Assembly (NCBI GenBank): GCA_934132805.1
Contig: CAKPAB010000035.1
Span: forward strand, 1-13,642
DNA length: 13,642 nucleotides
Direction of reading: 5' to 3'
Source: an uncultured Clostridia bacterium
GTDB taxonomy: Bacteria; Bacillota; Clostridia; TANB77; CAG-508
Part shown: positions 6,956 through 13,489 of the stretch, piece after piece
Numbering within the stretch: the stretch's first letter is position 1
How the letters are laid out: each line of letters begins with the position of its first letter
The notes under the pieces: generated by a model
Database searches by the model: none
What the model saw: the letters and a program-made list of their open reading frames with translations, nothing else
What the model was told of the DNA's origin: nothing
Translations under genes and position numbers: made by a program

Positions 6956-8281
6956 ATGTCAAAACCAATAGTAGCAATAATAGGAAAACCAAATGTTGGA
7001 AAATCAACATTTTTCAATTATTTGGCAGGAAGTAGAATATCAATAGTGCAAGACACACCAGGAGTAACAAGAGATAGGATATATGCAGAAACAAACTGGC
7101 GTGGAAGAAAATTTACACTAGTAGATACAGGAGGAATTGAGCCAGATTCAGAAGACATCATTTTATCTCAAATGAGAGAACAAGCAAATTTGGCGATATC
7201 AATGGCTGATGTAATAATATTTTTAACAGATATTAGACAAGGTGTAACAGCAGCAGACAGAGAAATAGCATTAATGTTAAAAAAATCAAAAAAGCCAATT
7301 GTTTTAGTATGTAACAAAGCAGATAATTATGAAAAAGATAGACAAGAAGCTTATGAATTTTATAATTTAGGATTAGGAGATCCATATCCAATATCAGCAT
7401 CAAATGCTCTAGGGATAGGTGATGTACTTGATGCAATATATGAACATTTTCCAGAAAAGGATGAGTCTGAAGATGAGGATGAAACAGTAAAAGTTGCAGT
7501 AATAGGAAAACCAAATGTTGGAAAATCTTCTTTAATAAACAAAATTTTAGGAGAAAAAAGAACAATTGTAAGTAATATAGCTGGAACAACTAGAGATGCA
7601 ATAGATTCACCATTCGAAAATGAACATGGAAAATATGTTCTAATAGATACAGCAGGTATTAGAAAAAAAGCAAAAGTTAATGAAAAGATTGAAAAATATA
7701 GTGTTCAAAGAAGTTTATTAGCAGTTGAAAGAGCTGACGTATGTTTAATGATGATTGATGCAAATGATGGTGTAACAGACCAGGATGCAAAGATTGCAGG
7801 TGAAGCTCATGAAGCTGGTAAAGGTGTTATAATTGTTGTAAACAAATGGGATGAATATGAAAAAACAACAGGAACTTTAGAAAAATACAAAAAAGAAGTT
7901 TATGAAAAATTATCATATTTATCATATGCTCCAATGATTTTTATATCTGCAAAGACTGGACAAAGAGTTGATAAGTTGTTTGATATGATAAATAATGTTG
8001 CAAAACAAAACGCATTAAGAGTGTCAACATCAGTATTGAATCAAGTTATAAATGAGGCAATAGCAATTGTTCAACCACCAACAGATAAGGGAAGAAGATT
8101 AAAAATTTATTATGGGACACAGGCTTCTATAAAGCCACCAACATTTGTCATTTTTGTAAATAATAAGCAATTATTCCATTTTTCTTATCAGAGATATTTG
8201 ATTAATCAAATTAGAAAAGAATTCGGACTTGAGGGGACTCCGGTTAGGATTATTGTTAGAGAAAAGAGCGAAAAAGAATAG
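6956..8281 (+). CDS. der: Ribosome biogenesis GTPase Der (EngA)
   Basis: An essential double GTPase that acts in 50S ribosomal subunit maturation. The 441-aa protein has two consecutive G domains and a C-terminal KH-like domain, the arrangement unique to Der. G domain 1: GKPNVGKS (10-17), Thr38 in the switch region (GVTRD), DTGG (57-60), NKAD (120-123). An acidic linker (KDESEDEDE) follows around residue 170. G domain 2: GKPNVGKS (184-191), GTTRD, DTAG (231-234), NKWD (296-299). The KH-like domain covers roughly residues 355-436 (KGRRLKIYYGTQ, PPTFVIFVNN, YLINQIRKEFGLEGTPVRI). A ribosome site (GAGAAGGGAAG) precedes the ATG. plsY follows after 28 bases, which implies one transcript. Confidence 0.98.
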   Translation: MSKPIVAIIGKPNVGKSTFFNYLAGSRISIVQDTPGVTRDRIYAETNWRGRKFTLVDTGGIEPDSEDIILSQMREQANLAISMADVIIFLTDIRQGVTAADREIALMLKKSKKPIVLVCNKADNYEKDRQEAYEFYNLGLGDPYPISASNALGIGDVLDAIYEHFPEKDESEDEDETVKVAVIGKPNVGKSSLINKILGEKRTIVSNIAGTTRDAIDSPFENEHGKYVLIDTAGIRKKAKVNEKIEKYSVQRSLLAVERADVCLMMIDANDGVTDQDAKIAGEAHEAGKGVIIVVNKWDEYEKTTGTLEKYKKEVYEKLSYLSYAPMIFISAKTGQRVDKLFDMINNVAKQNALRVSTSVLNQVINEAIAIVQPPTDKGRRLKIYYGTQASIKPPTFVIFVNNKQLFHFSYQRYLINQIRKEFGLEGTPVRIIVREKSEKE

Positions 8282-8309
8282 TAGAAAAATAGAAAGGAAG
8301 GTAAAAAAA

Positions 8310-8957
8310 ATGGCAGCATATATAATAATAGCAGTAATAGCTTACCTAATAGGTAGTGTGAATTTTTCAGTATTAATAAGTAAAAAGATGGCAGGCTTTG
8401 ATGTAAGAGAAAAAGGAAGTGGAAATGCAGGAACAACCAATATGTTACGTTCAGTAGGAAAAAAAGCTGCAGCAATTACTTTGATATGTGATATTTTAAA
8501 AGGAGTTATTTCAATTGGAATTGCAATAATTGTAGGAAATATTGCAAAAACTCTAGATAAAGAATTGCTATTACAAATAGCGGGAATTGCAGTTGTTCTA
8601 GGACATACATTTCCAATATTATTCGGATTTAAAGGTGGAAAGGGTGTAGCAACATCATTGGGAGTATTACTTATGAGCAACTGGCAAATAGGTTTGATTT
8701 GTTTAGTATTTGCAGTAGTTTTGATGGCATTAACAAGAATGGTATCATTAGGATCATGTGCGGCAGCAGTGTTATTCCCAGTTTTAACACTATTTATAAA
8801 TCAACATTATACAGTATTAACAGAAGGAAAAAATGGAAGAGTATATTTGGTTTATAGTATTATATTAGCAATAATTGTTTTATATAATCATAGAGAAAAT
8901 ATCAAAAGAATTTTAAGTGGTACGGAAAATAGATTAAGTTTTAAGAATACAAAATAA
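8310..8957 (+). CDS. plsY: Glycerol-3-phosphate acyltransferase PlsY
   Basis: A membrane enzyme that transfers the acyl group of acyl-phosphate (made by PlsX) to glycerol-3-phosphate, giving lysophosphatidic acid, the first committed step of phospholipid synthesis. I use the ATG at 8310 (MAAYIIIAVIAYLIGS), eight bases after AGGAAGG (8295-8301). An in-frame extension into the end of der is possible but would spoil the N-terminal membrane helix. The 215-aa protein shows several hydrophobic segments and the three PlsY signatures: GSGNAGTTN (36-44), GHTFPILFGFKGGKGVATS (98-116), and the C-terminal HRENIKRILSGTENRL. The gene sits between der and gpsA, and GpsA supplies its acceptor substrate. Confidence 0.97.
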   Translation: MAAYIIIAVIAYLIGSVNFSVLISKKMAGFDVREKGSGNAGTTNMLRSVGKKAAAITLICDILKGVISIGIAIIVGNIAKTLDKELLLQIAGIAVVLGHTFPILFGFKGGKGVATSLGVLLMSNWQIGLICLVFAVVLMALTRMVSLGSCAAAVLFPVLTLFINQHYTVLTEGKNGRVYLVYSIILAIIVLYNHRENIKRILSGTENRLSFKNTK

Positions 8958-8959
8958 TC

Positions 8960-8991
8960 AATTAATCAATATAAAAGTAAGTTGATTAATT
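8960..8991. repeat. Inverted repeat between plsY and gpsA
   Basis: AATTAATCAA (8960-8969) is perfectly complementary to TTGATTAATT (8982-8991), with a 12-nt loop. It follows the plsY stop directly and has no T run, so a terminator is unlikely. It could be an RNA processing or stabilising hairpin within the operon. The pairs are almost all A-T. Confidence 0.45.
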
Positions 8992-9015
8992 TGAACAACG
9001 AAAGAAGGAAAAAAT

Positions 9016-9996
9016 ATGAATATTGCAATAATAGGAAGTGGAAGCTGGGGAGTAGCTTTAGCTATACACTTGGCGAGTGTTGGAAATAATGTAAAAATAT
9101 GGTCTTTTATGGAAGAAGAAAGAGACATAATTAATAATGAAAGAAAATGTAAATTTCTACCAGGAGTGGAGTTGCCAGAAAATATTTATTGTTCAACAGA
9201 TTTTGAAGAAGTATTAAAAGACAGCAAAATAATTTTACATGTAACACCATCAAAATTTACAAGAAATATATTTAAACAATATAAACAATTTGTAGGAAAT
9301 AAACCAATAATAATATGTTCAAAAGGTTTTGAAAAGGAAACATTAGAAACGCTAGATGAAGTTATTTTAGAAGAAATGCCAACGGCAAAAGTGGGGGCGT
9401 TATCTGGACCAAGTCATGCAGAAGAAGTTTCTGTAGCAATACCAACAGCACTAGTGGTTGCATCTAAACATCAAAATATATTAAAAATGGTACAAGATGC
9501 GTTTATGTCAGAAAAAATGAGAATATATACATCAAATGATATAAAAGGTGTAGAATTAGGGGGAGCATTAAAAAACATAATTGCATTTTGTTCAGGAGCA
9601 GCTGCAGGGATAGGACTTGGCGACAATAGTTTTGCAGCATTAATAACAAGAGGTTTAAAAGAGATTGTACGTTTAGGTGTTGAATTAGGAGGAAAAGAAG
9701 AAACTTTTTATGGTTTAAGTGGTCTTGGAGATTTAATAGTAACATGTTTAAGTGAACACAGTAGGAACAGAAAAGCCGGATATTTAATAGGGCAAGGAAA
9801 AACACTTGAAGAAACAAGAAAAGAAGTAGGAATGGTAATTGAAAGTATTGACAATATCGAAGTGGCTTATGAACTTGGAAAATTGCATAACATAGAAATG
9901 CCAATAGTTGAAACAGTTTATAAAGTTTTATACGAAAATCTTGATCCACAAGAAGCTGTTAAAAATTTAATGACACGAGATAAGAAAAAAGAATAA
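9016..9996 (+). CDS. gpsA: NAD(P)-dependent glycerol-3-phosphate dehydrogenase
   Basis: A cytosolic enzyme that reduces dihydroxyacetone phosphate to sn-glycerol 3-phosphate for phospholipid synthesis. The 326-aa length is normal. The N-terminal Rossmann fold begins IAIIGSGSWGVALA (GxGxxG at 7-12). The middle shows CSKG (101-104, Lys103) and GALSGPSHAEEV. The C-terminal helical domain carries catalytic Lys186 in LGGALKNI, then GLGDNSFAALITRGLKE, LSGLGDLIVTC and HSRNRKAG, whose Arg/Asn bind the substrate phosphate. A ribosome site (GAAGGAAAAA) stands just before the ATG. It is the third gene of the apparent der-plsY-gpsA operon. No clear terminator follows; the next 150 bases are very A/T-rich. 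Confidence 0.98.
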   Translation: MNIAIIGSGSWGVALAIHLASVGNNVKIWSFMEEERDIINNERKCKFLPGVELPENIYCSTDFEEVLKDSKIILHVTPSKFTRNIFKQYKQFVGNKPIIICSKGFEKETLETLDEVILEEMPTAKVGALSGPSHAEEVSVAIPTALVVASKHQNILKMVQDAFMSEKMRIYTSNDIKGVELGGALKNIIAFCSGAAAGIGLGDNSFAALITRGLKEIVRLGVELGGKEETFYGLSGLGDLIVTCLSEHSRNRKAGYLIGQGKTLEETRKEVGMVIESIDNIEVAYELGKLHNIEMPIVETVYKVLYENLDPQEAVKNLMTRDKKKE

Positions 9997-10067
9997 AATT
10001 TAGCAAATATGAATTAATGAATTTTAGAATAAAATTTTGAAAAAAAGAAATAATATTTATAAAAAAG

Positions 10068-10130
10068 TTATCAAATACAAAAAAATAAAAATAAGATATA
10101 TATGGAAAAATATAATAAATAATTTGATAA
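10068..10130. repeat. Inverted repeat flanking the leader of the zinc-ribbon gene
   Basis: TTATCAAAT (10068-10076) and ATTTGATAA (10122-10130) are exact complements 45 bases apart. They bracket a TATAAT (10111-10116) that could be the -10 box for the next gene, though no good -35 is seen. A role as operator half-sites is a guess. Confidence 0.3.
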
Positions 10131-10149
10131 TTTGAATGGAGGAATTAAC

Positions 10150-10713
10150 ATGGAATTTTTTGATAAATTAGGAAAAAAAGCAAGTGAAGCATATAAGGTA
10201 ACAGCAGATAAAACTGGAAAATTAGCAAAAGAAGCTAAACTAAGAATGAAAATTTCTGAATTGAAATCACAAATAAATGATATTTATAAAGAAATAGGAG
10301 AAATTGTTTATCAAAAACATACAAGAGAAGGCGAATATGATATTACAAAAGAGGTAGAAGAAAAATGTACAAAAATTGACGTTTTAAGTGATGAAATAGA
10401 TTCAAATTTAAAGCAATGTTTGGAATTAAAGGATAAAAGACAATGCCCAAATTGTTTTGTGGAAATAGAAAAAGATGCTCAATTTTGTCCTAAATGTGGA
10501 ACAAAACAAGAAACTGTTGTAGAAGAGCCTGCAAAAGAAGTTGAAGTAGTAGGGGAAAGCGAAAAAGCAGAAGATGAAAATAATACTGATAATAATATTG
10601 TCGAAGATACAAATGAACAAGAAAAATCAAATTTAGAAAAAACAGTTACAGTTGAAGCAGATCCTAAGTTAGATGATGACAAAACTGTAGAACATTTCAG
10701 TGAAGAAGAATAA
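10150..10713 (+). CDS. Coiled-coil protein with C-terminal zinc ribbon and acidic tail
   Basis: The start is the ATG at 10150 (MEFFDKLGKK), seven bases after GGAGG (10138-10142). An in-frame TTG at 10132 would overlap that ribosome site. The 187-aa protein has three parts. Residues 1-95 are a helical, lysine/glutamate-rich segment likely to form a coiled coil. Residues 99-116 form a zinc ribbon with CPNC (99-102) and CPKC (113-116), spaced as in zinc_ribbon_2-type domains. Residues 121-187 are a very acidic, low-complexity tail. There is no membrane helix or signal peptide. Proteins with this layout are common in Firmicutes as uncharacterised zinc-ribbon proteins; the partner is unknown. The gene follows gpsA after 153 bases and ends at a good terminator. 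Confidence 0.85.
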   Translation: MEFFDKLGKKASEAYKVTADKTGKLAKEAKLRMKISELKSQINDIYKEIGEIVYQKHTREGEYDITKEVEEKCTKIDVLSDEIDSNLKQCLELKDKRQCPNCFVEIEKDAQFCPKCGTKQETVVEEPAKEVEVVGESEKAEDENNTDNNIVEDTNEQEKSNLEKTVTVEADPKLDDDKTVEHFSEEE

Positions 10714-10731
10714 TATTTTGTAATAATTTAA

Positions 10732-10780
10732 AAAAATCAATGGGAATTTTTCATTTTGTGAACTCTTTCCATTGATTTTT
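10732..10780. terminator. Bidirectional intrinsic terminator
   Basis: AAAAATCAATGG (10732-10743) pairs with CCATTGATTTTT (10769-10780), extended by three more pairs inward (one G.T), with a loop of about 19 nt. T runs follow on both strands. It separates the zinc-ribbon gene from the converging 92-aa gene. Confidence 0.85.
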
Positions 10781-10792
10781 AAAAAATTTTTT

Positions 10793-11071
10793 TCAGTATG
10801 GATATCTTTCAAATAAATATTTAATTAAATTATTTGCATTCTTATCAGAAACATTAATATATACACCATTATCTAAAGAAACCCACATAACAATTTTAAA
10901 ATCATTAATATTATCTACAAACACTCCAATTATTTCTGCAATTTCTATTGGATTTTGATACATATGTGTCCATAATAAATTATTATTCATATTAAAAGTT
11001 GAGTTATAAAAAGAGCTTAAAAACTTTTCAAGTTCTTTTGAATTTTCACAAAAAAGATTTACAGAAATCAT
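10793..11071 (-). CDS. Uncharacterised 92-aa protein
   Basis: A compact cytosolic protein whose family I cannot name. The predicted pattern is alternating helix and strand: a helix in ENSKELEKFLSSFYN, an amphipathic helix in NPIEIAEIIGVFVDN, strands in FKIVMWVSLDNGVYINVS, and a closing helix in NANNLIKYLFERYPY. Well-ordered hydrophobic spacing and a good ribosome site (TAGGAGAG just upstream of the ATG at 11071) support a real gene. It has no membrane segment and one cysteine. It converges on the zinc-ribbon gene across a shared terminator and is divergent from the membrane-anchored gene at 11248. Confidence 0.8.
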   Translation of the reverse strand: MISVNLFCENSKELEKFLSSFYNSTFNMNNNLLWTHMYQNPIEIAEIIGVFVDNINDFKIVMWVSLDNGVYINVSDKNANNLIKYLFERYPY

Positions 11072-11156
11072 GTTACTCTCCTATTTTTTAAATTAAATCA
11101 TATTTTTTTCAGATTTGTTCTTAAACTGTAAATTTCAAACAATTAATATTAGTATA

Positions 11157-11186
11157 TTGAATAAAAAGAAAAATATACGTTATAAT
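11157..11186 (+). promoter_or_regulatory. Sigma-A type promoter for the membrane-anchored protein
   Basis: TTGAAT (11157-11162), an 18-nt spacer, TATAAT (11181-11186). The leader would be about 55 nt, with AAAGGA at 11231-11236 as ribosome site. Confidence 0.68.
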
Positions 11187-11247
11187 TTTAAAGAAAAAAG
11201 GAAAGAATATCAGTAAAGACAAAGCTTAAGAAAGGAATTGAAATAAA

Positions 11248-12198
11248 ATGAAAAAATATAGAAAAATTGCATATATATCAATAGTATTAGTATTTTTGAT
11301 AATGGTTTTTTGTATGTATACAGTTGTTGCTAAAAATGAAACTGATGACACCGTAAAAGAAAAAACCTTAGCAGGAGTAAAGCATCTTGAAAATGAATTA
11401 GTAAACTTGTTTAATGAGATAAACAATATAAAATATGAGAACTATACAATTTACGCATCAAAAGCAAATGAAGAAGAAGACAAACAAGGAAGCTCAGAAA
11501 CGTCAATTAGTGAACAAAGTTCATCAGGCAAGAATTCAAAGGGAGGACAATCTTCAGAAAGTGGGCAAGAAAGTTCTGGTGGTGGACAATCTTCAGAAGG
11601 AAAACAAGACAATTCATCGCAAGGTGAAGAAACAAGCAAAGAATACAAATTGCAAGAAAAAGGAGTATTGACTAGAGATGAAGAAGTAAATTGGGTACAA
11701 ATAAAAAATGATGTTGAAAAAATTTATGTGGAATTAAATTCTGTGGAGATAGATTTACAGAAGATATTAGTTAGTCAAGAAGAAATTAGTAATTTTAATT
11801 CTGAGTTTGACAATTTAACAATTGCTGTTAAAGAAGAAGACAGGGAGAGGGCTTTGGAACAATTATCAAAGTTATATGATTTTTTACCTAGTTTTGTAGA
11901 AAAATGTGATGCAGGAGAAAAAGAACTAATTATTGTAAAAACTAAAAACTATATTTTAAAAGCTTATAGTATTCTAGAAAAGGAAGATTGGGATAGTATA
12001 TCAAGTTTTACAAAAGAGGCATATCAAGAATTTTCAAGATTATTTATTGGTTTAGAAAATAATAAAAATGTAAATGAGTATAATGTAAAAAAAATACATT
12101 TGATGTTGAATGAGTTCCAAAATTCAATAAATATGAAAAATAAAGAAGTTTTTTTAATAAAATATAAAAATTTACTGGAAGAATTGGAAAATGTGTGA
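11248..12198 (+). CDS. Uncharacterised membrane-anchored extracytoplasmic protein with Ser/Gly/Gln linker
   Basis: I do not recognise the family. The 316-aa protein starts MKKYRKIAYISIVLVFLIM, a positively charged end followed by one hydrophobic helix (about 7-28). The Cys22 context (MVFC) is not a proper lipobox, so an uncleaved anchor or a plain signal peptide is likelier than a lipoprotein. Residues 35-70 form a helix. Residues 71-132 are a low-complexity linker rich in Ser, Gly, Gln and Glu with short repeats. Residues 140-316 are helical and charged, with coiled-coil character. The layout suggests a domain held away from the outer face of the membrane by a flexible stalk. The stop codon (TGA, 12196-12198) is the TGA of the extended -10 box of rnpB, so the two genes are physically interlocked. 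Confidence 0.85.
   Translation: MKKYRKIAYISIVLVFLIMVFCMYTVVAKNETDDTVKEKTLAGVKHLENELVNLFNEINNIKYENYTIYASKANEEEDKQGSSETSISEQSSSGKNSKGGQSSESGQESSGGGQSSEGKQDNSSQGEETSKEYKLQEKGVLTRDEEVNWVQIKNDVEKIYVELNSVEIDLQKILVSQEEISNFNSEFDNLTIAVKEEDRERALEQLSKLYDFLPSFVEKCDAGEKELIIVKTKNYILKAYSILEKEDWDSISSFTKEAYQEFSRLFIGLENNKNVNEYNVKKIHLMLNEFQNSINMKNKEVFLIKYKNLLEELENV
11545..11598 (+). repeat. Short in-frame DNA repeat in the linker of the membrane-anchored protein
   Basis: GGACAATCTTCAGAA occurs at 11545-11559 and again at 11584-11598, 39 bases (13 codons) apart and in the same frame; both encode GQSSE. This is a small coding tandem expansion within the low-complexity stalk. Confidence 0.7.
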
Positions 12199-12204
12199 TA
12201 TAAT
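12196..12204 (+). promoter_or_regulatory. Extended -10 promoter of rnpB, overlapping the upstream stop codon
   Basis: TGATATAAT, a perfect extended -10 element. The TGA is also the stop codon of the upstream gene. CTGGAA (12175-12180, 18-nt spacer) is a weak -35. The predicted start near 12210 agrees with the 5' end of RNase P RNA inferred from helix P1. Confidence 0.75.
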
Positions 12205-12208
12205 TTTC

Positions 12209-12615
12209 AAAGAGTAAATTGAATAGTCGCTGGTAACTTCCGAAAGGAACTACGAGAGGAAAGTCCGGGCTCCATAGAGCAATGATGCTAGATAACGTCT
12301 AGTGTGGGTAACCATAAGGAAAGTGCAACAGAAAATAACCGCCTCTTTAACATACAGCATGTCTGTATTGTTATAAGCAAAGGAAGAAATTCCTGATACT
12401 TTGAGAGAGGCAAGGATGAAAAGGCGAGGTAAGAGCTCACCGGTCCTGTGGTGACATGGGATGCTGTGTAAACCCCATCTGGAGCAACACCTAATAAAGA
12501 AGATTAAGCCTGCTCGGCGCCTTCTTGAATTGCGTGGCTTGAGGTATATAGTAATATATATCCTAGATAAATGACTATTTTAAAAGACAAAACCCGGCTT
12601 ACAGATTTACTCTTT
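12209..12615 (+). ncRNA. rnpB: RNase P RNA, class A (bacterial M1-like)
   Basis: The catalytic RNA that trims the 5' leader of pre-tRNAs together with the RnpA protein. The universal core is plain: GAGGAAAGTCCGGGCTCC (12256-12273), AAGTGCAACAGAAA followed by ACCGCC (12321-12343), GGTAAGAGCTCACCGG (12428-12443), and the 3' CCCGGCTTACAG (12593-12604). The ends are fixed by helix P1: AAAGAGTAAAT (12209-12219) pairs perfectly with ATTTACTCTTT (12605-12615). GGGCTCCATAGAGC, the GCAACAGA wording and the ATAAATGACTATTTT stretch before the 3' end match the ancestral class A form (as in E. coli) rather than the Bacillus class B form. The length of about 407 nt is slightly long for class A. An extended -10 promoter is upstream and a hairpin terminator downstream. 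Confidence 0.97.
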
Positions 12616-12628
12616 GATGGTGTATAAT

Positions 12629-12660
12629 ATGGTGTGTGAATTAATCACACATCATTTTTT
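12629..12660 (+). terminator. Intrinsic terminator of rnpB
   Basis: An 11-bp stem (12629-12639 with 12645-12655, one G.T pair) with core TGTGTGA/TCACACA, a 5-nt loop, and six T bases (12655-12660). It starts 14 bases after the RNA. Confidence 0.93.
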
Positions 12661-12673
12661 GCGTTCAAAAAGA
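12659..12673. repeat. 15-nt direct repeat, copy 1
   Basis: TTGCGTTCAAAAAGA, identical to 13611-13625. The two copies bracket the gene fragment and mntP. See the second copy. Confidence 0.5.
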
Positions 12674-12782
12674 CCTTGTCAATATATTTTATTTGGGATA
12701 TTTAACAATAGAAGGAGAAGAATTTGAAATTCCAATATTAAAAATACCAAATAAAACAATTAAGGAAAGATATTTGGATTAG
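12663..12782 (+). pseudogene. Remnant of an AAA-ATPase-like/DUF1703-type protein
   Basis: No start codon is available: the frame opens inside the rnpB terminator and ends with TAG at 12780-12782. It encodes about 39 residues, including DLVNIFYLGYLTIEGEEF and then LKIPNKTIKERYLD. In the large family of AAA-ATPase-like proteins with a PD-(D/E)XK domain (PF09820 plus DUF1703), the segment after the ATPase reads like L-x-Y-L-G-x-L-T-I ... L-K-I-P-N-x-x-I-K-E-L-Y. The match in wording and spacing is good by eye. An intact member would be several hundred residues, so this is a broken piece of an accessory gene left beside rnpB. The family call is from memory of the motif. Confidence 0.6.
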
Positions 12783-12810
12783 TATTTTTGTGGAAAAAAT
12801 ATAATTGTAT

Positions 12811-12850
12811 AAAATCACTTTGAATTTTAATAATGATTCAAAGTGATTTT
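12811..12850. terminator. 15-bp perfect hairpin upstream of mntP
   Basis: AAAATCACTTTGAAT (12811-12825) pairs perfectly with 12836-12850 around a 10-nt loop, ending in TTTT on the plus strand and with a matching T run on the minus strand. It resembles a bidirectional intrinsic terminator, perhaps that of the broken gene. It may instead be a structure in the mntP leader, but it does not show the conserved loops of the yybP-ykoY manganese riboswitch. Confidence 0.6.
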
Positions 12851-12922
12851 ACATGAAACATAATACATAGATAAGCTGAATAAAATTTAATATAAAAAGC
12901 AAAAAAGAAAGGATACACTAAA

Positions 12923-13489
12923 ATGGGCATAATAGAACTAATTTTATTAAGCATCGGACTTGGAATGGATGCATGTGCAGTATCAATATGCAAAGGAATA
13001 TCAATGAAAAAGATGGACTGGAAAAAAGCAAGCATAATAGGTGCATACTTTGGTGGCTTTCAAGCAATAATGCCAGTTATAGGCTATTTTTTAGGCTCTA
13101 CATTTGAAAATTTAATAACAAATTTTGACCATTGGATAGCATTTATTTTATTGGCAATAATAGGTGAAAATATGATAAAGGAGTCATTTAGCAAAGAAAG
13201 TGAAAACATCAATGATGATGTTAAGTTTAAAACAATGATTGTACTTGCAATAGCAACAAGCATAGATGCTTTAGCAGTTGGAATAACATTTGCTTTTTTT
13301 AATATTAATTTGATTTTAGCAATAACACTTATAGGAACAATAACATTTATTCTTTCAGTCGTTGGAACAAAAGTAGGGAATAAATTTGGCGACAAATATG
13401 AAAATAAAGCAGAGTTCGTAGGTGGAATTATTCTTATATTATTAGGAATCAAAATATTATTAGAGCATTTAGGAATAATTAATTTTTAA
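12923..13489 (+). CDS. mntP: Manganese efflux pump MntP
   Basis: A six-helix cytoplasmic-membrane exporter (formerly UPF0059/YebN) that removes excess Mn(II). The 188-aa length is normal. The family's two related halves are visible, each with a helix carrying a conserved acidic residue: Asp16 in LGMDACAVS and Asp115 in ATSIDALAVGITFAF. GENMIKES (81-88) ends the third helix, and a central polar loop (about 88-105) separates the halves. AAAGGA at 12906-12911 lies 11 bases before the ATG. TTTACA (12848-12853) with a weak ATAA-containing -10 near 12871 is the best promoter candidate. No manganese riboswitch or clear MntR dyad is seen upstream. No T-run terminator follows. Confidence 0.95.
   Translation: MGIIELILLSIGLGMDACAVSICKGISMKKMDWKKASIIGAYFGGFQAIMPVIGYFLGSTFENLITNFDHWIAFILLAIIGENMIKESFSKESENINDDVKFKTMIVLAIATSIDALAVGITFAFFNINLILAITLIGTITFILSVVGTKVGNKFGDKYENKAEFVGGIILILLGIKILLEHLGIINF

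Noticed and set aside
8229..8309. Upstream start for plsY overlapping der
   Set aside because: It would add a basic stretch before the first membrane helix and has no ribosome site, whereas the ATG at 8310 has AGGAAGG eight bases before it.
9503..9949. 148-codon frame antisense to gpsA
   Set aside because: Leu/Phe-rich composition typical of the complement of an A/T-rich gene; gpsA motifs cover the region.
11451..11648. Cys/Ser/Pro-rich antisense frame resembling a small secreted protein
   Set aside because: Its look comes from the complement of the Ser/Gly/Glu linker codons; there is no start signal.
11435..11671. 78-codon frame inside the membrane-anchored gene
   Set aside because: It is an alternative frame through the low-complexity linker, with no ribosome site.
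12623..12628. TATAAT just after rnpB as a promoter
   Set aside because: It sits directly before the rnpB terminator hairpin, has no -35 partner, and a start there would terminate at once.
12783..12922. yybP-ykoY manganese riboswitch before mntP
   Set aside because: The space is short and A/T-rich; I cannot find the conserved paired loops of that class.
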